Assembly (NCBI RefSeq): GCF_000230835.1
Contig: NZ_CM001240.1
Location: forward strand, 5,296,779 to 5,360,778
DNA length: 64,000 nt
Direction of reading: 5' to 3'
Source: Clostridium sp. DL-VIII
GTDB taxonomy: Bacteria; Bacillota; Clostridia; Clostridiales; Clostridiaceae
In this document: positions 1-8,828 of the stretch, piece after piece
Numbering within the stretch: position 1 is the stretch's first letter
Layout: each line of letters starts with the position of its first letter
Translations under genes and position numbers: made by a program
Notes under the pieces: model-generated
The model's database searches: none
What the model was told of the DNA's origin: nothing
Seen by the model: only the letters and a program-made list of their open reading frames with translations

Positions 1-162
1 ATATTTGTAATTATAACTTATAATTAGATCTGGATCCATATTATGTATCATCTCTAAATTTATGTTGTCATTATACAATTTGACATCCTCTAGCTTTTCA
101 TTCTTAAGCCATTCGTATAATTTATAAGATATTTGATTATTAGTTAAGAATAATATTTTCAT
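1..162 (-). CDS. Formyltransferase-like protein, N-terminal part (cut by window edge)
   Basis: Partial gene; only the first 54 codons are present and the reading frame is open to the left edge. The start is ATG at 162 with AGGA twelve bases upstream. The beginning MKILFLTNN followed later by DPDLIISYNYKY resembles the N-terminal Rossmann part of methionyl-tRNA/sugar formyltransferases, where the substrate would be an amino sugar and the donor N10-formyl-tetrahydrofolate. It lies 11 bp after the upstream SpsF-like gene, so it belongs to the same glycan operon. A role in N-formylating the flagellar sugar is inferred from this context. The catalytic Asn-His-Asp residues lie outside the window, so the assignment is tentative. 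Confidence 0.55.
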   Translation of the reverse strand, partial: MKILFLTNNQISYKLYEWLKNEKLEDVKLYNDNINLEMIHNMDPDLIISYNYKY

Positions 163-173
163 TTTATCAAGTC

Positions 174-917
174 CTACACTTTATTAATTTTTTTCTGTTC
201 AACATATTTATTTATTTCTTTTAACTCGGGATTTTTTTTATATAACTCAATTATATCATTCATATTAAATTTATTCCCTTTTTCAAAATATAACATATTG
301 TAAATACTGCTTATTAATTCAAAATCCTCTATAGTATCTAATGTCCATCTTAATCCAGAGTAATCTATGTCATTCTTGTATTGATATAATCTAAATAAAC
401 TTGAATTATCCCATATATACGGAGTAACATGTTCCCTATCTCTTTGAAGTTCAGCTTCATTAAATGCCTTTTCTAGTGCTTTGAAACTAAAAACTTCCGT
501 GTCTAGCCCTCTTGGATAAGTGCGATCTATAGTATTACTTACATAATCATATTTTTCACTATTACATTTATAAAACTGTATTATTTTTTCTGTTGCCTCA
601 CTATCTATAAGTGGACAATCACTTGTAACTCTCACTACTATATCTGCATTAATTTCTTTTGCAGCATAATAATATCTTGATAAAACATCTTCTTCAGACC
701 CTCTATAATATGTAATTTCTAATCTATTTGCTTCTTCAACTATAGAGTTGTCTTTTTCTAATGTTGTGGTTGCAATTATAATTTTACTAATATTCTTTAC
801 TCTTTTCAATCTATCAATATCATGCTCTAAAACAGTTTTGCCACATATTTTCTTTAAAACTTTACCCGGTAATCTTGTAGAACCCACTCTAGCTTGAATT
901 ATACATACTACATTCAT
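174..917 (-). CDS. SpsF-type cytidylyltransferase (copy 1)
   Basis: A 247-residue nucleotidyltransferase of the SpsF / CMP-KDO synthetase-like group, expected to activate a sugar with CTP (inferred). Visible motifs are the nucleotide-binding ARVGSTRLPGKV at residues 9-20, YYRGSEEDVL at 70-79, DCPLID at 100-105, then a PRGLDTEVF stretch, REHVTPYI and TLDTIEDF, all typical of the group. The frame is open upstream to 980, but ATG at 917 is chosen because the protein then begins directly with the conserved strand and AGAAAG lies about ten bases upstream; 947 or 980 (overlapping the previous gene) are possible alternatives. It lies in the flagellar glycosylation island, and a second paralogue sits at 5158. 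The sugar is unknown. Confidence 0.8.
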   Translation of the reverse strand: MNVVCIIQARVGSTRLPGKVLKKICGKTVLEHDIDRLKRVKNISKIIIATTTLEKDNSIVEEANRLEITYYRGSEEDVLSRYYYAAKEINADIVVRVTSDCPLIDSEATEKIIQFYKCNSEKYDYVSNTIDRTYPRGLDTEVFSFKALEKAFNEAELQRDREHVTPYIWDNSSLFRLYQYKNDIDYSGLRWTLDTIEDFELISSIYNMLYFEKGNKFNMNDIIELYKKNPELKEINKYVEQKKINKV

Positions 918-960
918 CTTATCACTGCTTTCTATAAATAACTTCATTAACTTATTAGAC

Positions 961-1752
961 CTATTTAAACTTCCATACAATCATACTCATTGGCAAAAGA
1001 GGATTTAATGAAACTACATCTATGTCAAATTCAATTATTTCTATATCATTTCTATCTTGTAATACTGAAAACAGATTTTTATTATAATCATTTAGTTCAA
1101 TATATTTATTTCTTAATCTTCCAATTAGGTCATGTCTTTCGATAGAATAGTTAGGTTCAAATTGTATAACATATTTAATCTTATCTTTATTTTTATTTAA
1201 TCCATCAATAAATACTTCCGCATTCGAAAGATACATAACACTATCTACAGTTAAAATTGTTGAATTATTTTTGATAAATGAGTAATTATCTAGTTTGTAC
1301 AAATTAAATTCACTAACTTCCAATCCAAATTTTTTTGCTAAATTCACAGCATTTTTTGAATATTCTCCTCCATAGGTTTTTCCTTTTAATAGCGATAGAT
1401 TATATCCATAACCGCAACCTAATTCGCAATAATACTCACTATTATATTTTTCTACTTGAGTTTTAATAATACTTTCATAAATATTTTTGGCTATAAGAGG
1501 ATTAGTTTTAAAAATTTCATTCTTAAATGATATGTATTGATATTTTCTTTTTAATATTTCTTCATATTCAATCTCTCTACATTCATCTAAAGTACACGGA
1601 TTTCTTGAACTAAGATAACCATATTTTTCAGTATTAAATTCTCTTTCAATCTCTTGAATATCTTTAGATTTAAAAAATGCATTATCTCCTATTAACCTTA
1701 GGAGCCAAGGATTTTTATCATTAAGATAATCATTTATAGATACGCTTTTCAT
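961..1752 (-). CDS. SAM-dependent methyltransferase
   Basis: A 263-residue protein with a class I methyltransferase motif I, CELGCGYGYN at residues 109-118, and an acidic strand-2 end (GGEYSKNAV) expected to contact the SAM ribose. The first 100 residues are less typical and may bind the acceptor. ATG at 1752 is preceded by AAAGGAGAAATAT. It lies 11 bp after the DegT aminotransferase gene. In this island it probably methylates the flagellin-linked sugar or an amide on it (inference). It is not closely similar to the second methyltransferase at 5958, so the two likely modify different positions. Confidence 0.75.
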   Translation of the reverse strand: MKSVSINDYLNDKNPWLLRLIGDNAFFKSKDIQEIEREFNTEKYGYLSSRNPCTLDECREIEYEEILKRKYQYISFKNEIFKTNPLIAKNIYESIIKTQVEKYNSEYYCELGCGYGYNLSLLKGKTYGGEYSKNAVNLAKKFGLEVSEFNLYKLDNYSFIKNNSTILTVDSVMYLSNAEVFIDGLNKNKDKIKYVIQFEPNYSIERHDLIGRLRNKYIELNDYNKNLFSVLQDRNDIEIIEFDIDVVSLNPLLPMSMIVWKFK

Positions 1753-1763
1753 ATATTTCTCCT

Positions 1764-3068
1764 TTATTTTAATTCATCAATATTTATCCAAACCTTTTTA
1801 AAAGCTTCTATAACATCATTCATATCTTCCCTAGTCATAGAAGGAACCATAAATTCATGAGTCATTAAATCTTCAAAATGCATTTTTTCACACTTCGGAC
1901 AAATCCCCTTACTATAATTGAGCGTCCCTTTATACATTGGACATTTAAATGGGCATCCAGCTTCACCATACCCAATGAGTTTTTGATAGATTGACTGTAA
2001 ATATAGTGGCTTCACATACCCGCCACCAAGTTTTACGCCTTCATTTTCTCTCATCTCAAATGGAGCTAATTCAGCATTTACAGCTTCAATAAATCTCTCT
2101 CTACTTATTCCTGCAATTTCTTTTTTAAATTTAAGTGCTTGAATATAAAAAGCATGCTTACAATCATCTCTGATTTTCGAAACTTCGATACAGGGGATTT
2201 CAGTTAATTTCTTAGATATATATTCTACATTTTTCAATCTTGCTTCTAATAAATTATCTAATTTTTTTAACTGTTCTCTTGCAATTGCAGCTTCTATTTC
2301 TGTCATTCTATAATTAAATCCAATCATATTAATAAGATTGGTAACACCCTTAGCTTCTACAACTGCTTCTGCATGATTTCTTATAAGCATTAGTCTTTCA
2401 GCAAGTTCATCATTATCTGTGACTATAATTCCACCTTCACCACTATGTATATGCTTGTGATAATTTAATGAATATACCCCAATATCCCCCAAGGTACCTG
2501 CATATTTCCCTTTGTACATAGCTCCTGGTGCTTGTGCTGCATCTTCTATTACTATTAAGTTATGTTTTTTAGCAATAGCGTTTATTGTATCTGCATCATA
2601 AGGCTGCCCCATAATATCTACGACTATAATGGCTTTAGTTCTTTCAGTTATTCTTTCTTCTATCGAATTAGGATCTAAGCAAAAATAATCTTCTTCAATA
2701 TCTGCAAATACCGGTATTGCATTATAAACTAAAGCTGCTGAAGCTGATGCTGTCATTGTATAAGGAGATACTATAACTTCATCACCAGGCCCTATTCCTG
2801 CAGCACCTACTGCACAATATAAAGCTGATGTAGCTGAATTAACTGATATTGCATGTTTTACTCCAAATTTTTCAGACCATTCTTTTTCTAGAGCCCTTAC
2901 TTCATCTCCACCATAAAAATCTTCATGCCAAACTCCTAAAAACCTTGAAAGTTTACCTTTATCTAATACGTTTTCAACTACCTTTTTTTCTTCTTCACCA
3001 ATAGGATTGTATGCTGGAAATAATGTTTTCCTTATTTTTTTACCACCATTTATAGCTAACACTGACAT
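1764..3068 (-). CDS. DegT/DnrJ/EryC1/StrS-family sugar aminotransferase
   Basis: A 434-residue PLP-dependent aminotransferase predicted to convert a keto-sugar into an amino-sugar for the flagellar glycan. The PLP Schiff-base lysine is Lys205 in NYHKHIHSGEGG; the ring-contacting acid is in EDAAQAPG near residue 176; and the NSATSAL phosphate-binding turn is near 78. The protein is longer than the usual 370-400 residues because of a C-terminal insertion carrying GCPFKCP and GICPKC (Cys 372, 376, 390, 393), which could bind metal or simply shape the active site. ATG at 3068 follows GGAGGAGATATT. The start overlaps the previous gene by 13 bp, indicating translational coupling. Confidence 0.85.
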   Translation of the reverse strand: MSVLAINGGKKIRKTLFPAYNPIGEEEKKVVENVLDKGKLSRFLGVWHEDFYGGDEVRALEKEWSEKFGVKHAISVNSATSALYCAVGAAGIGPGDEVIVSPYTMTASASAALVYNAIPVFADIEEDYFCLDPNSIEERITERTKAIIVVDIMGQPYDADTINAIAKKHNLIVIEDAAQAPGAMYKGKYAGTLGDIGVYSLNYHKHIHSGEGGIIVTDNDELAERLMLIRNHAEAVVEAKGVTNLINMIGFNYRMTEIEAAIAREQLKKLDNLLEARLKNVEYISKKLTEIPCIEVSKIRDDCKHAFYIQALKFKKEIAGISRERFIEAVNAELAPFEMRENEGVKLGGGYVKPLYLQSIYQKLIGYGEAGCPFKCPMYKGTLNYSKGICPKCEKMHFEDLMTHEFMVPSMTREDMNDVIEAFKKVWINIDELK

Positions 3069-4204
3069 AATATCTCCTCCATAAAATTAATTACATTTTC
3101 AATAGAACCTTTTCCAATGCTAAAATTGCTCACCTCTATTACATCTCCTAAAATTATCTTTTCAATTTCCGCCTTTAATTCAGTACTAGTTAAAATAGAT
3201 TTTACAACTCCTTGCCTACCTAAAATAAATGGATTTTCTCTTTTCAATCCTATTTGGATACTTAGAATTGTTCTTTTTAATATCGCACTTTCTATTAAAA
3301 ACATTGACGACATACCACAGATTAAATCTGATAAGTTCATCAATATAAATCCATCTAATTCCCTATCTATTAAAGGTGTAATAAATTTAGTATTAACCAG
3401 ATTTATAAGTTCATCATAATTATCTTCATTCTCTTTAGGATGCAATCTTATAATAAGTTTAACTTTTTTATTAAATCTTTTTGTAACGTCATTTAATGCT
3501 TTAATAAATTCACAAAAGACAGTTCGTTCACTATATCCCCAATAGTGTTCAGATCCATCATTTTCGCTATAAGTTCTTGATATAGGTTCAGATACATAAG
3601 TAATTATAAAATCGTCATCATCCCATCCAATACTTCTCTTAAACTTATTTATTAATTTATTAGTAATCTTTTTATTTCTATCTATTAGATAGTCAAAATA
3701 TGGTTGCCCTGATACAAGTATTTTATTTTCCTTTATGCCTTCTTTGACCATTTGCCCTTTTGCGTATTCATCCATAACCAAAATTTTATATGGTACATAT
3801 AAATGCTCCCTATCTCTTTCATAATCCTTAAGTTCATTTACACTAAATCTTGAAAATCGTATTCCATAGTTAACCCATTGATCTAAAATAGCAAAGCTTT
3901 TTATGCCTAATTTTTCTGATGCCTTCCATAAATATTTTTCTGTAAAATCATCAGCACTAGTTCCTGTAATTATAAAATCTGGTGCTTCTTTTACCAAGAA
4001 CTTTTCCATTTCATCTAAACTTATTTCATTTATTGCTGTCGCAATATCTATACCTTTCAATTCATACTCATCATACTTACTTAATGCTACATCTTTTCCA
4101 TAAAGTTTTACATCATACCCCTTTAAAATTAATTTTTTATAGAGAGGTGCTACTGTATTAGCTCCACCTGGATCTCTTGAAAAAAGAATTATTTTTTTAT
4201 TCAT
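3056..4204 (-). CDS. GT-B-fold-like protein of the glycan island
   Basis: About 382 residues. It begins with a Rossmann-like strand and glycine-rich turn (IILFSRDPGGANTVAP) and ends with DLICGMSSMFLIES, a pattern seen in GT-B enzymes such as nucleotide-sugar 2-epimerases and CDP-glycerol transferases, where the second domain binds the nucleotide. No signal peptide or membrane segment is evident. The frame is open to a TTG at 4216, but that codon abuts the AAGGA site, so ATG at 4204 is preferred; either choice overlaps the previous gene. It could be a glycosyltransferase or a hydrolase that strips a nucleotide as PseG/SpsG proteins do. The substrate cannot be read from the sequence. Confidence 0.55.
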   Translation of the reverse strand: MNKKIILFSRDPGGANTVAPLYKKLILKGYDVKLYGKDVALSKYDEYELKGIDIATAINEISLDEMEKFLVKEAPDFIITGTSADDFTEKYLWKASEKLGIKSFAILDQWVNYGIRFSRFSVNELKDYERDREHLYVPYKILVMDEYAKGQMVKEGIKENKILVSGQPYFDYLIDRNKKITNKLINKFKRSIGWDDDDFIITYVSEPISRTYSENDGSEHYWGYSERTVFCEFIKALNDVTKRFNKKVKLIIRLHPKENEDNYDELINLVNTKFITPLIDRELDGFILMNLSDLICGMSSMFLIESAILKRTILSIQIGLKRENPFILGRQGVVKSILTSTELKAEIEKIILGDVIEVSNFSIGKGSIENVINFMEEILCQC

Positions 4205-5168
4205 TACAACAATCAATCCTTAACTTTTCACAAATTTTCATTGCCTTAAAGCCGTCCTCCAATGTACATTTTAATTTTTCACCTTTTTTCATATAATTCC
4301 ATATATTATCAACTGCATTCTCCATTGCCCTGCCCAACGACGAATTATATTCCTTCTTTTTTAATAGATTCTTGTAACCTTTAAATATAGTGCTATCTGC
4401 TAAATCATATACTTCTATTTTAAATCCTGAATCTTTTATTTTTATCTTCTTTCTCTCAAACAATAATTCCAATTCAAATATCGTATATAAATTACATGGC
4501 ACATTCATCATAGTAAATATTCCACCATTCTTGAAATTTATTATAGCTGAAATACTTGGATCATCTTCATAAAAATCATAATTATAATTAAACGATTGAG
4601 TCGTAGTTATTTCTCCCAATATGTATCTCAAAAAATCTACCATATGTGAACCATTATGTAAAACACCTTTCCCATAATATCCACTTCCGGTTATAAACTT
4701 CCCATATTTTCCATCAAAAAATTCGTTTCTAATCTCCTCAAATTCTGGAACAAATCTTCTCGAGTAATTGATTAAGCATGCAGTGCCTTTCTCGTAATAC
4801 AAATTTCTTATTTCCTTTGCTTCCTCTAATGTCTTAGCTAAAGGCTTTTCTGCAAAAACTAATTTTACCGGAAAATTCAATACTTTTTTCAATATTTCAT
4901 AATGATAATTATCTGGCACACACATGCTTATAATATCAACTGTATGCATTCTAAACGCATCTTCTAAACTTTCAAATACTGAGGTGGTCCATATAACAGA
5001 TGCCTCTTCTGCTTTACTTCTATCTAAATCTATGAAACCTAGAAGATTAAATTTTTCTGTATTTGAAAAAGCATGAGCATGTGTAAGAATATTCATAGAA
5101 AGAGGTTTATCAAAAAACGCACCAATGTTTCCTGCACCTACAATTAAAACATTATACTTATTTTCCAT
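4197..5168 (-). CDS. Gfo/Idh/MocA-family sugar oxidoreductase
   Basis: A 323-residue NAD(P)-dependent dehydrogenase. GAGNIG at residues 11-16 is the dinucleotide-binding turn and AEKPLAKT (EKP at 107-109) is the family signature whose Lys acts in catalysis; a GSHMVDFLRY helix supplies the downstream His/Asp pair. Such enzymes oxidise or reduce ring hydroxyls of nucleotide sugars, producing the keto group that the DegT aminotransferase would then aminate (inferred order). ATG at 5168 has AAGAG/GGGAAGAG upstream. It overlaps the SpsF gene before it and the GT-B-like gene after it by a few bases, so the block is one tightly coupled operon. Confidence 0.85.
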   Translation of the reverse strand: MENKYNVLIVGAGNIGAFFDKPLSMNILTHAHAFSNTEKFNLLGFIDLDRSKAEEASVIWTTSVFESLEDAFRMHTVDIISMCVPDNYHYEILKKVLNFPVKLVFAEKPLAKTLEEAKEIRNLYYEKGTACLINYSRRFVPEFEEIRNEFFDGKYGKFITGSGYYGKGVLHNGSHMVDFLRYILGEITTTQSFNYNYDFYEDDPSISAIINFKNGGIFTMMNVPCNLYTIFELELLFERKKIKIKDSGFKIEVYDLADSTIFKGYKNLLKKKEYNSSLGRAMENAVDNIWNYMKKGEKLKCTLEDGFKAMKICEKLRIDCCNE

Positions 5169-5943
5169 ATTTCTCTTCCCACTCTTTTTGTGCTTTAAAT
5201 GGATCTTTTCGGTGCGTATTTTTCAATATTTTCTTCAAATCTGGATTTTCTAGTACTAAGTCTACTACATCTTGTGAAGTAAAATCATTGTTTAACGGAT
5301 ATAATCTTTCATAGATCTCTTTTATAAATATATAATCTTCTTTTGTGTCCAAAGTAATCTCTATTTCTGGATAATTCATTGTTTCATCAGCTCTCCAACT
5401 TAATAACTTATACTTCTCTGGATGAGTATAAATATAAATGGAAACATGTTCACGATCTACAGGATTCCGAGTAATAGTATTAACTTCTTCCAAAACACTA
5501 ACAGGAAAAATTTGAGTGTCAAATCCTCTCGGAAAACTTCTTTCAATTGTATTAGATGCATAATCATAGTCTCCGCTAAAAAACATTTCTGAAATTTTAT
5601 TGACATGCCTCCAATCAATAACTGGACAATCTCCTGTTATTTCCACTATATAATCAGCATTAACAGATTTTGCAGCTTCCAATACTCTAAGTAATACATC
5701 ATCCTCACTACCCCTATAATATTTACATCCTATATTTTCACATAGTTCTACAATAGGATCATCTTCATCATTTACTGTTGTAGCAACAACTACCTCATCA
5801 ATATATTTACTTTTCTTTAATCTCTCAACTATATGTTGTAAATTGGGTTTACCGCAAAACTCCATAATAACTTTACCTGGAAGTCTTGAAGAAGTCATTC
5901 TGGCCTCAATAGTTGCACAAATTTTCCCTCTATTCTTATACAT
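5158..5943 (-). CDS. SpsF-type cytidylyltransferase (copy 2)
   Basis: A 261-residue paralogue of the protein encoded at 174, with the same ordered motifs: ARMTSSRLPGKV at residues 14-25, YYRGSEDDVL at 75-84, DCPVID at 105-110, PRGFDTQIF, REHVSIYI and TLDTKEDY. It likely forms a CMP-activated sugar. A GTG at 5952 is in frame but directly abuts the AGAGGG ribosome site, so ATG at 5943 is chosen. Compared with copy 1 it has a longer C-terminal tail rich in Lys and Glu (about 25 residues). Two SpsF-like enzymes in one island suggest two activated sugars or two steps; which one feeds Maf is unknown. Confidence 0.8.
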   Translation of the reverse strand: MYKNRGKICATIEARMTSSRLPGKVIMEFCGKPNLQHIVERLKKSKYIDEVVVATTVNDEDDPIVELCENIGCKYYRGSEDDVLLRVLEAAKSVNADYIVEITGDCPVIDWRHVNKISEMFFSGDYDYASNTIERSFPRGFDTQIFPVSVLEEVNTITRNPVDREHVSIYIYTHPEKYKLLSWRADETMNYPEIEITLDTKEDYIFIKEIYERLYPLNNDFTSQDVVDLVLENPDLKKILKNTHRKDPFKAQKEWEEKYGK

Positions 5944-5957
5944 TTTTTCCACCCTCT

Positions 5958-6596
5958 TTATTTAGACAATAAATACATGTTATCTACATTCAAATCATTT
6001 GTATATTTATATTGTTGTTGTTTTACTACCTTAAGTTCAGGGCAACATTCAATATATTTTTTTGCATAATCTCCCTTCCAAAGAGCATTGGAATTCCCTC
6101 TATAATTTACTTCAGTAAATTTTTCCGAATAATATTCAAATCCCCAGATATATTTTCTGCTGCACCTTATAATTTCTTTTATTACACTATTTAAATTCTC
6201 AGGAGATACATGTATTAAAACACCGCTTGTAAATACTAAATCAAAATATTCGTCCTTAAATGGTATATCATTTGCTTCTCCTTGGATTATATTTATTCCT
6301 TCTGTTAATTCCTTTGCTCTTTGAACTGCATAAGGTTGTAATTCTATACCATATAAATTTTTATACCCCATCTTTTGAAGTAAACTTAGCTGATTACCTA
6401 CATTACAACCGACCTCTAAAATTCTCATATCATTTATGTTTAAATCTTTTAAAAACAATTCATTCATCTGACTTCTAGTAAATGAATATAATTCATTATA
6501 CTCATTATCTAATTCTTCTGGATTAAATATGTTTCTTTCTGTATATTTTTCACCAAATTTCCCTTTCCATATTTCTTCTTGAAAAGTATTTTTCAT
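5958..6596 (-). CDS. Methyltransferase of the pseudaminic-acid-associated type
   Basis: A 212-residue class I SAM methyltransferase. Motif I is EVGCNVGN at residues 61-68, followed by the acidic YGIELQPYAV strand. The N-terminus (EEIWKGKFGEKYTERN) resembles the methylases that accompany nonulosonic (pseudaminic) acid synthesis genes; that resemblance is from memory and was not searched. ATG at 6596 follows a strong AGGAGGAAC. It lies between the Maf gene and the second SpsF gene, which fits a role in O- or N-methylating the flagellin sugar. The gene is separated from its neighbours by 14 and 46 bp and has no visible promoter of its own. Confidence 0.7.
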   Translation of the reverse strand: MKNTFQEEIWKGKFGEKYTERNIFNPEELDNEYNELYSFTRSQMNELFLKDLNINDMRILEVGCNVGNQLSLLQKMGYKNLYGIELQPYAVQRAKELTEGINIIQGEANDIPFKDEYFDLVFTSGVLIHVSPENLNSVIKEIIRCSRKYIWGFEYYSEKFTEVNYRGNSNALWKGDYAKKYIECCPELKVVKQQQYKYTNDLNVDNMYLLSK

Positions 6597-6642
6597 ATAT
6601 TGTTCCTCCTAAAAAGTAATTTATTATGTATTTCTAATAAGG

Positions 6643-8457
6643 TTAATAATTTTCTCGTATACATTCTTTAATATAATATAAATGTTTTCTCAACTCGTAG
6701 CTAATACTTTCTAAACTCCCTTTAGTATTTAATATACATTGCTTTTGATCTTTGACATCATTTTCAAACTTATTTAATATTATATCATACATATCAGCCA
6801 TCATTAACTTAATACAATTATTATATAAATCAAATTGCCTAAGTTCCTCTTCATATTTATTTAAATATATAATCTCACGTTCTATCTTACTTATTCCTAA
6901 TTCCTTGTTCAAATATCTATCAATCTTCTTCAAGCCTTTTATTCTTAAGTCGTTTATTTTTATCATTTCATTAATATCTTTTTCTAATTCAATTATGGTA
7001 TTGAATATTTTTTCAGAATCATTATCATAACTATCTTTAGTAAAAAATAAATTATCAAAAAAAATATCATAATCATATTCTTCTGATAAATCTTCATATA
7101 ACACTTCTTCAAATGTTTTAATTTTAGTCCCAGTAATTCCAATTCCACCTTCGGTTGCATTAATATAATTTATATTTGGGTTATTTAAAACGCTCTTCTC
7201 AAATAGTGTTTTAATACCTAAAAATTCATCATCAGTATATACATCATTTCCATATATATCTTTTGTACTACTATATCTTTTCTTTCCATCACCAACATTT
7301 AATTTATCATTATCTATCCAAGATCCCTCTGCATACAATTTATCTTTTGTATAACTCATGTCCTGACCCAAAAAAATAATATTTTTAAATCCTAATTTAA
7401 TTAGCACATCAAGTGCAGTATTCGCAATCGAAAACCCACTTCTAAAAGTTTCAAATTTAGTATCTGACTTATTAAAAATGTACCTTGTTAGTACATCTGA
7501 ATCTAAAATCATTCTTAGGCGTCTTTTAAATTTTGGGATTACCTCAGGATACACTTTATCTGAATAAACTAAAATAGAATTATCTTCTTGAAGATTTTCA
7601 AAAATCAATTTTTCTTCTTTTTGACTATCCATAGCAAATCTAAAATGTGGCTTTATATTGTTGCTTTCCAATATTTTTGATGCACTCCCAACGGCTGCAA
7701 TTAATGCCTTATTCTTTGCATTATTAATTAAATGTATATTTTTATTTAAAGAAGGACCTGCTGAAACAATAATAGCAGATTTCCCTTCAAATTTGCTTAT
7801 TAATTTATCTATATTAATCGCACTATTCTTTAAATTTTTTATTGGATTTTCTACCCATTTATCCTTAAAATAATTTTTGGTAGCAATATTTATTGATGTG
7901 TTTCTAAGATACTCTATTAACGATTTATTAATTTTCTCATAATAATCAGGCAAGATTGTTCTATATGATAAATTGCATACAATACTTGTCCTTCTATAGA
8001 TTTTTTTACTGATATAGTACATTAGTAGATTTACTACATAATTTTCATCCTTATTTATCAAAAAAGTAATGTTTTTAAAGTTCTTTATTTGATTATGTAT
8101 GGAAAACTCATTCATATATTTTTCAAACATTTGTAAGCTTGGTTCAATAACCAAAATATTATCTACATTTTTATAATTATCTTCTATATATTCTAATGAA
8201 TACCCACATCCTAATCCAAATATTATGATAGTTTCCACACTTTTATCTACATACTTGAACATATTTTTCATTTCTTCATTAACATCAAAAATACTATGAA
8301 CAAAACATTTCTTATCATCTTTTAATATCAAATAATTAGCACTATCTTTTACTTTTTCTAACTCTATATTAATTAATGGTTCATCATTCTTAATAGTTTC
8401 ATATAATATTGGTATTTCTTTTTTGAATAATTCCAAATTTTCTTCATAAAAATTCAT
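6643..8457 (-). CDS. Motility accessory factor (Maf/DUF115) flagellin glycosyltransferase
   Basis: A 604-residue cytoplasmic protein of the Maf family, which transfers nonulosonic-type sugars to Ser/Thr residues of flagellin before export. The hallmark DUF115/MptE-like segment is VSAGPSLNKN at residues 231-240, preceded by a Rossmann-like N-terminal domain with IFGLGCGYSLEY near 79-90; the C-terminal 150 residues are helical and charged. The length matches the family. ATG at 8457 is preceded by AAAGGTGATAAATAT. Its position two genes after flagellin and just before the sugar genes is the usual arrangement. This is the strongest evidence that the island serves the flagellum rather than a capsule or spore coat. 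Confidence 0.85.
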   Translation of the reverse strand: MNFYEENLELFKKEIPILYETIKNDEPLINIELEKVKDSANYLILKDDKKCFVHSIFDVNEEMKNMFKYVDKSVETIIIFGLGCGYSLEYIEDNYKNVDNILVIEPSLQMFEKYMNEFSIHNQIKNFKNITFLINKDENYVVNLLMYYISKKIYRRTSIVCNLSYRTILPDYYEKINKSLIEYLRNTSINIATKNYFKDKWVENPIKNLKNSAINIDKLISKFEGKSAIIVSAGPSLNKNIHLINNAKNKALIAAVGSASKILESNNIKPHFRFAMDSQKEEKLIFENLQEDNSILVYSDKVYPEVIPKFKRRLRMILDSDVLTRYIFNKSDTKFETFRSGFSIANTALDVLIKLGFKNIIFLGQDMSYTKDKLYAEGSWIDNDKLNVGDGKKRYSSTKDIYGNDVYTDDEFLGIKTLFEKSVLNNPNINYINATEGGIGITGTKIKTFEEVLYEDLSEEYDYDIFFDNLFFTKDSYDNDSEKIFNTIIELEKDINEMIKINDLRIKGLKKIDRYLNKELGISKIEREIIYLNKYEEELRQFDLYNNCIKLMMADMYDIILNKFENDVKDQKQCILNTKGSLESISYELRKHLYYIKECIRENY

Positions 8458-8474
8458 ATATTTATCACCTTTGC

Positions 8475-8744
8475 CTATATATTTTCCAAAAAACTTTCCA
8501 GTTGAAAATTTAATATATCTGCCAATAATTGGTAATCCTTATTTTCCATAGCAATAGTAATATTTAATAGTATATCATTAAATATCTTTGTATCAACTTC
8601 AGCTAATTCTTTTGACATAATATAATTTGATAATTCAGGAATCAACGAATCTATATTGTTAAATACTTCTTGCAAATTATACTCATAAATATTTTCTTTT
8701 ATTATATTTATTTTATAATAAACATTTTGTGAATAATTCATCAT
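8475..8744 (-). CDS. Small helical protein between flagellin and Maf
   Basis: An 89-residue acidic protein that I do not recognise. It is predicted to be almost entirely helical, with hydrophobic residues spaced as in a small bundle, no Cys, no signal peptide and no membrane segment. Two ATGs overlap at 8744 and 8741; AAAGGGAAAAAT in front supports either. It sits 84 bp after flagellin and 17 bp before Maf, so an accessory or chaperone-like role in flagellin glycosylation or export is plausible but unproven. Size and composition resemble FliS/FliT-type chaperones, but no signature of those families is visible. Confidence 0.6.
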   Translation of the reverse strand: MMNYSQNVYYKINIIKENIYEYNLQEVFNNIDSLIPELSNYIMSKELAEVDTKIFNDILLNITIAMENKDYQLLADILNFQLESFLENI

Positions 8745-8773
8745 ATTTTTCCCTTTCGTAAATAATCACTTAT

Positions 8774-8809
8774 AAATAAAGAGGATAGCAATTACTATCC
8801 TCTTTATTT
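8774..8809 (-). terminator. Terminator hairpin after flagellin
   Basis: A 15-bp perfect stem (AAATAAAGAGGATAG) with a 6-nt loop lies 20 bp after the flagellin stop and is followed on the minus strand by a T-rich run. It should end most flagellin transcripts. No convincing promoter is seen between it and the next gene at 8744, so that gene and Maf may depend on read-through. Confidence 0.8.
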
Positions 8810-8828
8810 AAAGCATAAACTTAAATTA

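Noticed and set aside
918..980. N-terminal extension of the first SpsF-like protein
   Set aside because: The 21 extra residues are not typical of the family and would overlap the preceding gene; ATG at 917 has a better match. Kept as a possible alternative only.
85..5952. Spore coat polysaccharide (sps) operon
   Set aside because: SpsF-type proteins are named for spore coat synthesis, but Maf and flagellin directly upstream and the operon continuity make flagellar glycosylation more likely; a shared role cannot be excluded.
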